Under the pieces are notes generated by a model, which ran no database searches, was not told the DNA's origin, and saw only the letters and a program-made list of their open reading frames with translations. A stretch of DNA of 64,000 bases from an uncultured Actinomycetes bacterium (GTDB taxonomy: Bacteria > Actinomycetota > Acidimicrobiia > Acidimicrobiales > RAAP-2). Shown here one piece after another: positions 17,918 through 25,583 of this stretch (its first letter is position 1; each line of letters starts with the position of its first letter). Both the position numbers and the translations under genes were made by a program. Location of the stretch: positions 62,001 to 126,000 of the forward strand of contig CAIQEU010000023.1 of the NCBI GenBank assembly GCA_903870905.1. The letters are read 5' to 3'.

Positions 17918-19051
17918 ATGGACTTCGCACTGAACGAAGCGCAGCAAGCCGTTCGCGACCTCGCGACCACGCTGTGCCAGGACCTCGCTACCCACGAGGC
18001 GATGCGCGAGCTCGAGATGAGCGGCGACCCGCTCGGTCCCTTCCAGGCCAACCTGTGGACCGAGCTCGCCAACGCCGGGCTCCTCGGCCTCGAGGTTGCT
18101 GAGGCCGATGGCGGCGCCGGTCTCGACCTGACCGCGACGGTCGAGGTGCTGCGCCAGGTCGGCGCCACCGCTGCCTACGTGCCCTACCTCGAGCAGACCC
18201 AGCTCGCGATCTTCCCCCTGCTCACCTTCGGCACGGCCGACCAGCGCGCCGCGTACCTCCCGCGCCTCTGCGACGGCTCGCTCCTCGGCACGGCGGCCCT
18301 CGCAGAGGTGAACGGTGGCCGAGTCGACTTGGGCGGCACCGCGCCACGCGTGACGGCCTCGCCGACCGCGACGGGCTACACCCTCACCGGCGCGAAGGCC
18401 CGGGTTGGAGGTGGGCTGCGCGCTGGGCTCTTCCTCGTGCCAGCTTCGACCCCCGATGGCGCCGTCGTGCTGCTCGTCGAGGCTGGGACGCCCGGCATGA
18501 CGGTCACGCGCCAAGAGGGCACCTACCAGCCTGAGGCGCTCGTGACCTTCGAGGACGTCGAGGTCCGAGCGTCCGCGGTGCTCGGCGGAACCGGCGCTGA
18601 CGGCGCGGCGCAGATCGCCGCCATGGTGGACCGCGCCACGCTCGCGACGTGCGCGATCGAGGCTGGTGCGACCGCCGCAGCCATCAAGCTGGCGGCCGCC
18701 TACACCACGACTCGCGAGCAGTTCGGCAAGGCGATCGCCACCTTCCAAGCCGTCGGCCAGCGCGTCGCTGACGCCTACGTCGACGCCGAGGCGATCTCGT
18801 TGACCACGACCCAAGCGGCCTGGCGCCTCGCCGCCGGCCTCGACGCCGAGAAGGAGCTCGCAGCGGCGAAGTGGTGGGCGACCGAGGGCGCCGATCGCGT
18901 CGTCCATGCCTGCGTGCACGTCCACGGTGGCGTCGGTGTCGACCGTGACTACCCGCTGCACCGGTACTTCATGCTGACCCGGCAGCTACTCACCGCGCTC
19001 GGCGGTCCGACGGACCAGCTCCGCCGGCTCGGCGCTGCGCTCGCTCGCTAG
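17918..19051 (+). CDS. Acyl-CoA dehydrogenase, ChsE1/FadE28-like subunit
   Basis: A 377-residue acyl-CoA dehydrogenase of the shorter partner type. It opens with M-D-F-A-L-N-E-A-Q-Q-A-V-R-D, has a reduced middle beta domain, and ends H-V-H-G-G-V-G-V-D-R-D-Y-P-L-H-R-Y-F. It corresponds to FadE28 (ChsE1), which pairs with FadE29. GAGGAG lies upstream of the ATG. The codons look noticeably richer in GCC, CGC and CTC than those of the partner or of the paralogue at 25583, which may reflect a different history. The exact acyl substrate is unknown. Confidence 0.88.
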   Translation: MDFALNEAQQAVRDLATTLCQDLATHEAMRELEMSGDPLGPFQANLWTELANAGLLGLEVAEADGGAGLDLTATVEVLRQVGATAAYVPYLEQTQLAIFPLLTFGTADQRAAYLPRLCDGSLLGTAALAEVNGGRVDLGGTAPRVTASPTATGYTLTGAKARVGGGLRAGLFLVPASTPDGAVVLLVEAGTPGMTVTRQEGTYQPEALVTFEDVEVRASAVLGGTGADGAAQIAAMVDRATLATCAIEAGATAAAIKLAAAYTTTREQFGKAIATFQAVGQRVADAYVDAEAISLTTTQAAWRLAAGLDAEKELAAAKWWATEGADRVVHACVHVHGGVGVDRDYPLHRYFMLTRQLLTALGGPTDQLRRLGAALAR

Positions 19052-19136
19052 CGCCAGACGCGACGAACCGGCCCGGCAGCGCTGGGGGAGGGAAACGCTG
19101 ACGGACCGGTCCGCCTGGGTGCTGCGAGCTGGTCGA

Positions 19137-19253
19137 CTACCGCGTCGTCGTGGCGCGGTGGTCCTTGCTGGTGTGGTGGAGGCCGACGACCACCGGGACG
19201 ATCGCTGCCGGCACCGCGACCAACGTTGCGAAGAACATCGCTGCGTAGGTCAT
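19137..19253 (-). CDS. 38-residue single-span membrane protein (newly noticed small ORF)
   Basis: Minus-strand ATG at 19253 to TAG at 19137-19139. The start is preceded by AAGGAG at good spacing (AAGGAGACCCGAGATG), one of the best Shine-Dalgarno sequences in the window. The product starts M-T-Y-A-A-M-F-F-A-T, continues as one hydrophobic helix to about residue 25 (A-A-I-V-P-V-V-V-G-L), and ends in a polar, basic tail H-H-T-S-K-D-H-R-A-T-T-T-R. It looks like a small accessory subunit of a membrane complex, in the manner of KdpF or CydX, though it matches neither. A 22-bp tandem repeat lies about 50-90 bases upstream. Confidence 0.6.
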   Translation of the reverse strand: MTYAAMFFATLVAVPAAIVPVVVGLHHTSKDHRATTTR

Positions 19254-19304
19254 CTCGGGTCTCCTTCTCTTTGGGCTACCTGCCCGAGACCAGTGTGGAG
19301 GCGC

Positions 19305-19342
19305 GAGGTAAGACTGCGGTCAAGCAGAGGTAAGAGTTCGGT
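19305..19342. repeat. 22-bp-period direct repeat, candidate OmpR/PhoB-type regulator site
   Basis: GAGGTAAGACTGCGGT (19305-19320) and GAGGTAAGAGTTCGGT (19327-19342) match at 14 of 16 positions and are spaced by 22 bases, two helical turns. Tandem sites on one face of the helix are typical of winged-helix response regulators. The pair lies between the divergent small membrane ORF (start 19253) and the SGNH gene (start 19398), just upstream of a TACGGT box at 19368-19373. Confidence 0.5.
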
Positions 19343-19397
19343 AGTGAGCTGTGGCGTGTTCCGCTGCTACGGTTCGTCAATCGAGAATTCCAGTGCA

Positions 19398-20315
19398 GTG
19401 GCTCAGTTCCTCGGTATCGTTCGTCGCGGTGTCCTCCTCGCCTTGGCTGCACTCGTCGTGGTGGGGATCGGCTCGGATTCGGTGCGGGCCTCGACGCTCC
19501 CGTCGATCGCCGCCATTGAAGCGTTGGTTGCGCAGTCCTCGTTGATCACTCACCTCCCAGCCAATCTCGATCCTCCGCTCCAGGAGTTGTCGTCTCGGAT
19601 GCCGTGGAACGAGCTCGCCGGCGCCGGCAGGTGCACTCACCCGGAGCAACTCTGTCGGTACGGAGACGCAGCGAGCAGCGAGACGATCGCGGTCTTCGGT
19701 GACTCCCACGCCGCGATGTGGGCCCCTGCCGTCGTTGTCGCTGCCGAGAGACGCAAGGTGCGGACAATCGTCCTCTGGCGACCTCAGTGTCCGCTGACGA
19801 CCACGCCCATTGGAACGGCCTGCACGGCGTGGAAGGCCCAAGCGGTTCGAGCGCTCCTCGCGGCGCGACCGAGCTTCGTGGTCCTCGCGGAACGAACGTC
19901 GCTCCCGGGGGAGACGTGGGCGTCGAGACCCTCGCGAGCTGCGTGGGCGGCTGGGCTCACGACGCTGGTCACTCAGTTCTCGATCCACCACATCAAGGTC
20001 GTGATGGTCCTCGACAATCCAGTGCTCACGAGTCAGCCGGGTCGATGCCTCGCCCGGTTCCCTTCGCAGGTGCAGTCGTGCTCGAGCCGAGTCTCAGCAT
20101 CGATTCTCGCTGCGACGACCTATCGGTCGGCAGAAGCTCTCGCTGCTCGTCGAGTCGGGGCGACGACTGTCGATCCACTGCCGTGGATCTGCTCGACCAC
20201 CTGCTCTCCAGTGGTGGGGCGTTGGCTCTCGTTCTACGATGCCACGCACGTGAGCGGGGCGTACTCTCGACACCTCGCGGGCGCCTTCAGCGAAGCGCTG
20301 GCACCTCTCTGGTAG
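19398..20315 (+). CDS. Secreted SGNH-domain protein (possible O-acyl esterase/acyltransferase domain)
   Basis: A 305-residue protein with an N-terminal hydrophobic export signal and a single SGNH domain. It has the nucleophile loop F-G-D-S-H-A-A-M-W, a W-R-P-Q-C-P-L segment, paired cysteines including C-S-T-T-C near the C-terminus, and the catalytic D-x-x-H as Y-D-A-T-H-V-S-G. It resembles the SGNH domains attached to OafA-type acyltransferases, here without the membrane acyltransferase half. It probably acts on acyl groups of surface glycans. GTG at 19398 is the first usual start codon in the export signal. A TACGGT box lies such that a leaderless start would fall on an in-frame ATC at 19380. 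Confidence 0.75.
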   Translation: MAQFLGIVRRGVLLALAALVVVGIGSDSVRASTLPSIAAIEALVAQSSLITHLPANLDPPLQELSSRMPWNELAGAGRCTHPEQLCRYGDAASSETIAVFGDSHAAMWAPAVVVAAERRKVRTIVLWRPQCPLTTTPIGTACTAWKAQAVRALLAARPSFVVLAERTSLPGETWASRPSRAAWAAGLTTLVTQFSIHHIKVVMVLDNPVLTSQPGRCLARFPSQVQSCSSRVSASILAATTYRSAEALAARRVGATTVDPLPWICSTTCSPVVGRWLSFYDATHVSGAYSRHLAGAFSEALAPLW

Positions 20316-20343
20316 AGGGTGGGGTCGTTCGACCGAACTGCGA

Positions 20344-21306
20344 TCAGTAGCCCGCCTTGAGGTCGACGACGCCCTCGAGCGGTTCGCCGGCGAGGTAGCG
20401 CCGGAGGTTGGCGCAGAACTGCTCCAGCGCCGAGGCCATGTACGGCCCGCCCATCCACGACGAGTGCGGGGTTAGGAAGACCTGGTCGTGGTGGAAGAGC
20501 CAGTGGTCGGGGTCGGTGAGCGGCTCGGGGTCGCAGACGTCGAGGCTGGCGCGCGCGGTGGGGTCGCGGTTGAGCCAGCGTCGAAGCGCGTCCTGGTCGA
20601 CGAGGCTGCCGCGGGCGATGTTGACGAGGTGGAGGCCGGGCTTCGCTCCGTCGAGGACGGCGTCGTCGACGGCGTGGGCCGTCGCCTGCGTCCCGGGCGC
20701 GCAGAGCACGAGGTGGTCGACCGAAGAGGCCAGGGTGGCGAGGTCGGGAGCGAGTTGGACGCCGTGGACCTCCGGTGCCGTCGCGCTCCGTCGAGCGGCG
20801 AGGACCGTCATGTCGAAGGCCAAGGAGAGTCGAGCGATGCGCTGGCCGATTCCCCCGAAGCCGAAGAGGCCGAGGGTCGCACCGGCGAGGAGGCGGGGTT
20901 GGAGCGACGTCCCGTCGCGGAGCGGCTGCTCCTGCACGTTCCACTTCCACGGACCCGAAGGTGGTGCATTGAGCCAGAACTCGGGGAAGTTCCGACCAGC
21001 GGCCAGCATCGCGGCGAGGACGTACTCGGCGATGGGTTCGGCCAGCGCTCCTCGCGCGCAGGTGACGATGGGTGCCGACAGCATCGCGGGGTGCGCGCTG
21101 TCGATGCCGGTGTAGGGGAGGGCGTTCCACGCCACCCCGGCCTCAGCGGCCCGGAGTCCCTCAGGGGCGAGGTGGCTCGCAAAGAGCACCGCGTCGTTCG
21201 GGATGGGGGCGTCGTAGCCGCGGAGGTCGATGACCTCGACGTCGGGGAACTCCCTCGCGAGGCGCTCGAGCGCTCCGGGGACCCCTGCGACGAGGACCGT
21301 CGTCAC
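20344..21306 (-). CDS. D-isomer-specific 2-hydroxyacid dehydrogenase family protein
   Basis: A 320-residue NAD(P)-dependent oxidoreductase. The Rossmann loop is G-L-F-G-F-G-G-I-G. The catalytic arginine is in N-I-A-R-G-S-L-V-D, the glutamate in D-P-E-P-L, and the histidine in T-P-H-S-S-W. All are intact. The N-terminal half is short and weakly similar to classic members. The GTG start overlaps the stop of the upstream LLM gene (GTGA), so it is the third gene of an operon beginning at 23245. Substrate is unknown; the partners suggest redox steps in a shared degradative pathway. Confidence 0.88.
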   Translation of the reverse strand: MTTVLVAGVPGALERLAREFPDVEVIDLRGYDAPIPNDAVLFASHLAPEGLRAAEAGVAWNALPYTGIDSAHPAMLSAPIVTCARGALAEPIAEYVLAAMLAAGRNFPEFWLNAPPSGPWKWNVQEQPLRDGTSLQPRLLAGATLGLFGFGGIGQRIARLSLAFDMTVLAARRSATAPEVHGVQLAPDLATLASSVDHLVLCAPGTQATAHAVDDAVLDGAKPGLHLVNIARGSLVDQDALRRWLNRDPTARASLDVCDPEPLTDPDHWLFHHDQVFLTPHSSWMGGPYMASALEQFCANLRRYLAGEPLEGVVDLKAGY

Positions 21307-22340
21307 AGGACCAGTTCGGCCATCGTCCGCAGGTCGGCCGGCGAACCGTTGATGAGAAGGGTCGTGAGCATCGACTCCTTCCACATCGCCAAGTCGTCGC
21401 GGATCTTCTCCTTCGGCCCGACCAGGGCGATGTCCTCGACCATCTTGGTCGGCACCGCAGCCGTCGCCTCGTCCTTGTGGCCGGCGAGGTAGAGGTCTTG
21501 GATCTTGGTCGCCTCGGCCTCCCAGCCCATCCGGCAGAAGACGTCGAAGTGGAAGTTCATCTCTTTGGCCCCCATTCCACCGACGTAGAGCGCAATGGCG
21601 GGACGGTAGAGGTCGGCTGCGGCCTCGACGTCGTCGTGGATGATGGTCGGGGCGAAGGCCAAGACCTCGAAGTCCTCCCTCGTCCGCTTGGCGCCGGGGC
21701 GAGCGAAGCCCTCATCGAGCTGGGCTTGGAAGCTGCCCATGGCCCGAGGGGCGAAGAAGATCGGGAACCAGCCGTCCGCGATCTCGGCGGCGAGGGCGAT
21801 GTTCTTCGGACCTTCGGCTCCCATGATGATGGGGATGTCGCTGCGCAGGGGGTGCGTGATCGACTTGAGCGGCTTGCCGAGGCCCATGCCGCCCGGGTAG
21901 GGGAGCGGGTAGTGCGGGCCGGGGCTCGTGACCGGTGCCTCGCGGCGCAGCACCTGTCGTACGATGTCGATGTACTCCCGGGTCCGCCCGAGCGGCTTCG
22001 AGAAGTCCTGGCCATACCAGCCCTCGACGACCTGGGGGCCAGAGACGCCGAGGCCGAGCACGAACCGGCCATTCGAGAGATGGTCCATCGTGAGCGCGGC
22101 CATGGCCATCGCCGTTGGCGTCCGGGCAGAGAGCTGGCACAGCGACGTGCCGAGGCGCATCGTGGTGGTCTGAGAACCCCACCACGCAAGCGGCGTCAAG
22201 GCATCAGATCCCCACGACTCCGCAGTCCACAGCGAGTCGAAGCCGAGCGCCTCGGCCTCCTTGATCGTGTCGAGGGCGCCAGCTGGCGGGGTGCGGCCCC
22301 AGTAGCCCATCTGGAGGCCGAGCTTCAGGTTCCCGCTCAC
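21303..22340 (-). CDS. LLM-class F420-dependent oxidoreductase, Rv3520c-like
   Basis: A 345-residue luciferase-like TIM-barrel oxidoreductase. It opens with L-K-L-G-L-Q-M-G-Y-W-G, has L-G-F-D-S-L-W-T-A-E-S-W-G-S-D and R-F-V-L-G-L-G-V-S-G-P-Q-V-V-E-G-W-Y-G. It fits the F420-linked subfamily represented in mycobacteria by Rv3520c, which lies near cholesterol genes. The GTG start overlaps the upstream LLM stop. Together with its neighbours it forms an LLM-LLM-dehydrogenase operon. The presence of several such enzymes implies the cell makes F420. Confidence 0.87.
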   Translation of the reverse strand: MSGNLKLGLQMGYWGRTPPAGALDTIKEAEALGFDSLWTAESWGSDALTPLAWWGSQTTTMRLGTSLCQLSARTPTAMAMAALTMDHLSNGRFVLGLGVSGPQVVEGWYGQDFSKPLGRTREYIDIVRQVLRREAPVTSPGPHYPLPYPGGMGLGKPLKSITHPLRSDIPIIMGAEGPKNIALAAEIADGWFPIFFAPRAMGSFQAQLDEGFARPGAKRTREDFEVLAFAPTIIHDDVEAAADLYRPAIALYVGGMGAKEMNFHFDVFCRMGWEAEATKIQDLYLAGHKDEATAAVPTKMVEDIALVGPKEKIRDDLAMWKESMLTTLLINGSPADLRTMAELVL

Positions 22341-23245
22341 TTAACGAGCTCCGCGCACGGCCGGACGATCTCGTCGGCGAACTGGTGGACTTCGTCGAGA
22401 CGGCGTGCCATGAGGTGCTCTGCAGACTCGCCGGGCTCTTCGTTCACCATCATCCACGGTGCGCAGATGAAGTCCGTCACGCCAGCCTCGAAGAACTTCG
22501 TGTAGAGCTCGACCGAAGGCATCTCGAACAGCGAGAGGAAGATTCGGAAGCCCTCCTTGTCGGCGGTCCCGGCTGCTTCTCGGGCGGCTTTCAGGTCGGC
22601 GAGGTGGGCCCACGCCTCGTCCTCGGGGTAGGCGCCAGCAGCGACCCAACCGTCGCAGAGTTCCGCGGTTCGACGCAGCGCGACCGGGGAGTGCCCACCG
22701 CCGATGAAGGGGATGGGCTTCGTGGGTGCGGGGAGGATCTGGCATTCCGGCACGTCGTAGTAGGTGCCGTGATACTCCACCCAGCCTGGATTCCAGAGAG
22801 CTCGACAGGCGGCGATCATCTCGTCGAGGCGCTTGCCGCGAGTGCTGAAGTCCTGGCCTGTTTGCTCAAATTCTTCCCGGCACCAGCCCACGCCAATACC
22901 GAGGTTGAGTCGATTGTTCGACAGTACGGCCGTGGTCCCCACAGATTTCACGACGGTCATGAGGTCTCGAAGTGGAGCGATGAAGACGCCGGTCGTGAAC
23001 TCGAGGTGTTCCGTTGCTCCCGCCATCGCGGAGATGGCGCACATGGGGTCAGGCCAGTGGGTTTCCTTCTCCCACATGGGTGAGCCGTCCTCCTCTTTGG
23101 AGTAGGTGTAGCGACTCTCCAGATTGCGCGGGTTGAACAAGTGGTCCGAGACGTACATGCCGCCATAGCCCAATTGGTCCGATACTCGAGCCAGGGTCAG
23201 GATCTGACTGGCGTCGAGGAATGACGTTGCTTGATGGAACCGCAT
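22337..23245 (-). CDS. LLM-class F420-dependent oxidoreductase (TIGR03619-like)
   Basis: A 302-residue luciferase-like protein. It has Y-V-S-D-H-L-F-N-P near residue 32, a F-T-T-G-V-F-I-A-P-L strand, R-L-N-L-G-I-G-V-G-W-C-R-E-E-F for cofactor phosphate binding, and P-F-I-G-G-G-H-S-P. ATG at 23245 is chosen because GGGGGAG lies just before it; an ATG/GTG 33 bases upstream has none. First gene of the three-gene minus-strand operon, divergent from the igr-like operon, with 137 bases between the two starts. Confidence 0.87.
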   Translation of the reverse strand: MRFHQATSFLDASQILTLARVSDQLGYGGMYVSDHLFNPRNLESRYTYSKEEDGSPMWEKETHWPDPMCAISAMAGATEHLEFTTGVFIAPLRDLMTVVKSVGTTAVLSNNRLNLGIGVGWCREEFEQTGQDFSTRGKRLDEMIAACRALWNPGWVEYHGTYYDVPECQILPAPTKPIPFIGGGHSPVALRRTAELCDGWVAAGAYPEDEAWAHLADLKAAREAAGTADKEGFRIFLSLFEMPSVELYTKFFEAGVTDFICAPWMMVNEEPGESAEHLMARRLDEVHQFADEIVRPCAELVK

Positions 23246-23341
23246 GCTCCCCCTCTGTGGATGAACGCATGCACGCACCGGTCACGCGATCACTGGTTCC
23301 GTCACCATACTGCGGCCGAGTGAGGAGAGAACGGTACCTGT

Positions 23342-23347
23342 TACAGT
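23342..23347 (+). promoter_or_regulatory. Candidate -10 box of the igr-like operon
   Basis: TACAGT lies about 36 bases before the ATG at 23383, leaving a leader of roughly 29 bases that includes GGAGG. No convincing -35 box is seen. The surrounding GAACGGTACCTGTTAC is loosely symmetric around GGTACC and could be an operator. It does not match the known KstR or KstR2 consensus. Confidence 0.4.
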
Positions 23348-23382
23348 TTTCACAAACGCCGGAAACCGTGGAGGAATACGCC

Positions 23383-24561
23383 ATGCACCTCGAGGAGACC
23401 AGAGAGCAACTCGCCCTCCGAGCCGAGCTTCGGGCCTACTACAAGGACCTGCTCTCGCCCGATGTGAAGGAAGCGTTGGCTGGAGAAGGCGATGGCGGAG
23501 CCGTCTGGCGAGAGACCGTTCGCATCATGGGAAAGGACGGCTGGCTCGGCATTGGTTGGCCGAAGGCCTACGGCGGTCAAGGTCGTCCGGCGACGGACCA
23601 GTTCATCTTCTTCGACGAGACTCGTCGTGCCGGTGCGCCGTTCCCCTTCGTGACGATCAACACCGTTGGGCCGACCATGATGAACTTCGCCTCTGAGGAG
23701 ATGAAGGCCCGCTTCTTGCCGCCGATCCTCGCCGGTGAAGTGAACTTCGCCATTGGCTACTCCGAGCCCGGCGCCGGAACGGACTTGGCGGCGCTGTCGA
23801 CCAAGGCGACGCGCGACGGGGATCACTACGTCATCTCTGGGCAGAAGTTGTGGACCTCGGGTGCAGACCAGGCGGACTACATCTGGTTGGCCTGTCGCAC
23901 TGATGCCGATGCGCCGAAGCACAAGGGCATTTCCATCCTCTGTGTACCGACCTCTGCCAAGGGGTTCGACTGCAGCGTGATCACCACGGTGGGTGGCCTG
24001 ACCACCACCGCGACCTTCTACGACGACGTGATCGTGCCGGCGGAGAACCTGGTGGGAACTGAGAACGCCGGGTGGTCCATGATCACCACGCAGCTCAACC
24101 ACGAGCGGGTCGGACTCGCTGCGTGGTCGGGACTCGGCCACCTCATGTTCTCTGACGTCATGGACTGGGCCAAGGTGACGCCTTCACCCGATGGCGGCAT
24201 GATCATCGACCTGCCGTGGGTGAAGGGCGATCTGGCCAAGGTGCACGCCGAACTCGAGGCTATGTGGCTCCTCAACTGGCGCATGGCCGTCAACGTCGCA
24301 GCCGACAACGTGGGGGCTGCGGAGTCATCGGCCATGAAGGTCTTCGGTACGGAGCGGATCATCGAGGTCTACCGAACCCTCCTCGGTATCGTTGGGGCGG
24401 CGGGGTACTTGACGCCTGGATCCCCGGGATCCATCCTCGGGGGTCGACTCGAAGCCACCGCTCGCCAAGCGCAGATCAACACCTTCGGTGGTGGTGTGAA
24501 CGAAGTCCAGCGCGAGATTCTGGCCATGGCCGGCCTCGGCATGAAGCGCGGTGCTCGCTGA
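23383..24561 (+). CDS. Acyl-CoA dehydrogenase, ChsE2/FadE29-like
   Basis: A 392-residue flavoprotein, a close paralogue of the gene at 16728 and like mycobacterial FadE29. Motifs: D-G-W-L-G-I-G-W-P-K-A-Y-G-G-Q, Q-F-I-F-F-D-E, F-A-I-G-Y-S-E-P-G-A-G-T-D-L-A-A-L, and N-T-F-G-G-G-V-N-E-V-Q-R-E near the end. ATG at 23383 is chosen for the GGAGG upstream. It is the first gene of a five-gene run whose stops and starts overlap or abut. In mycobacteria ChsE1-ChsE2 dehydrogenates the three-carbon side chain of cholesterol catabolites. Confidence 0.9.
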   Translation: MHLEETREQLALRAELRAYYKDLLSPDVKEALAGEGDGGAVWRETVRIMGKDGWLGIGWPKAYGGQGRPATDQFIFFDETRRAGAPFPFVTINTVGPTMMNFASEEMKARFLPPILAGEVNFAIGYSEPGAGTDLAALSTKATRDGDHYVISGQKLWTSGADQADYIWLACRTDADAPKHKGISILCVPTSAKGFDCSVITTVGGLTTTATFYDDVIVPAENLVGTENAGWSMITTQLNHERVGLAAWSGLGHLMFSDVMDWAKVTPSPDGGMIIDLPWVKGDLAKVHAELEAMWLLNWRMAVNVAADNVGAAESSAMKVFGTERIIEVYRTLLGIVGAAGYLTPGSPGSILGGRLEATARQAQINTFGGGVNEVQREILAMAGLGMKRGAR

Positions 24562-25583
24562 TGGCCGACTTCCCTGATCACTCGGGAGCACTGGCAGCAC
24601 TGGTCGGACAGTCATCCGGCCCCATTGAACTGTCACCTGACCCCGTCAACACGGCCATGATTCGCCACTGGGTCGAGGCCATGGGGGACACCAACCCCGT
24701 CTACACCGATCACGACGCGGCAGTCGCTGCTGGGTATCCGGGCATCGTCGCTCCGGCCACCATGCTCCAAGCCTGGATCATGCGCGGCCTCAAGCACACC
24801 TTGGACTTAGAAGCCGCCCGCGCCGCTGGGAACGCCCCCAAGGGTGACGCCAACAGTCAGATGATGGCGCTCTTCGATGAAGAGGGCCGCACCTCAGTGG
24901 TGGCCACGAACTGCGACCAGGAGTACTTCCGCCCCCTCGTGCTCGGTGACCGACTCCTCGTGAAGTCGTCCATTGAATCGATCTCGGATCCGAAGCAAAC
25001 CGGTCTCGGCCACGGGCGCTTCGCCACGTCGCTCATGGAGTTCTTCGCGGTACCGAACGACGCCGTGACCAAGGATCTGACCAACGAGCAACTCGCCGAA
25101 CGCGGTGCACTCGTTGGGACCATGCGCTTCCGGATCTTGAAGTTCCGTCCCGGAACCGGGGCAGTTGCACCGAAGGCCAAGCCACCACGACCGCGGCCAG
25201 CGATCACGCAGGACAACGCCTTCTACTTCGAAGGCACCTTGGCCGGTGAGCTCCGCATTCAGCGCTGCACGGACTGTGGTGCGCTCCGTCACCCTCCGCT
25301 GCCGGCATGTGGCAAGTGCGCCAGTCTCAACTGGGACTACGTGGTCTCCGAGGGCCGTGGCGAGCTGCTCTCGATGGTCGTGAACCACTTCCCGCAAGTT
25401 CCTGCCTTCGACTACCCACTCCCCATTGGCCTCATCGCCCTCGACGAGGGCACCCGCATCGTGGCCAACCTCGCCGGTGAGCCCGGTGACTGGACCATTG
25501 GCGATCGTGTCGTCGCTGAGATCGTTCGCTTCGACGATGAGCTGGCGCTGCCGGTCTTCCACCACGAAACCAAGGAGGCATAG
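24561..25583 (+). CDS. chsH2: MaoC-DUF35 fusion, ChsH2-like hydratase/aldolase subunit
   Basis: A 340-residue two-domain protein. Residues about 1-165 are a MaoC-like hot-dog fold. Here the usual catalytic D-x-x-x-x-H reads G-D-T-N-P-V-Y, with Tyr in place of His. After a Pro-rich linker, residues about 215-330 form a DUF35 zinc ribbon plus OB-fold with a C-x-x-C then C-x-x-C set. This is the layout of ChsH2 (Rv3542c). Its MaoC half pairs with ChsH1 for hydration and its DUF35 half pairs with Ltp2 for retro-aldol cleavage. The start overlaps the dehydrogenase stop (TGATG). The internal position between two dehydrogenase genes differs from the mycobacterial order. Confidence 0.9.
   Translation: MADFPDHSGALAALVGQSSGPIELSPDPVNTAMIRHWVEAMGDTNPVYTDHDAAVAAGYPGIVAPATMLQAWIMRGLKHTLDLEAARAAGNAPKGDANSQMMALFDEEGRTSVVATNCDQEYFRPLVLGDRLLVKSSIESISDPKQTGLGHGRFATSLMEFFAVPNDAVTKDLTNEQLAERGALVGTMRFRILKFRPGTGAVAPKAKPPRPRPAITQDNAFYFEGTLAGELRIQRCTDCGALRHPPLPACGKCASLNWDYVVSEGRGELLSMVVNHFPQVPAFDYPLPIGLIALDEGTRIVANLAGEPGDWTIGDRVVAEIVRFDDELALPVFHHETKEA

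Noticed and set aside
23246-23382. KstR or KstR2 operator in the divergent steroid promoter region
   Set aside because: No AACnnGTT-type or AAGnnCTT-type palindrome is present; the GGTACC-centred symmetry is imperfect.
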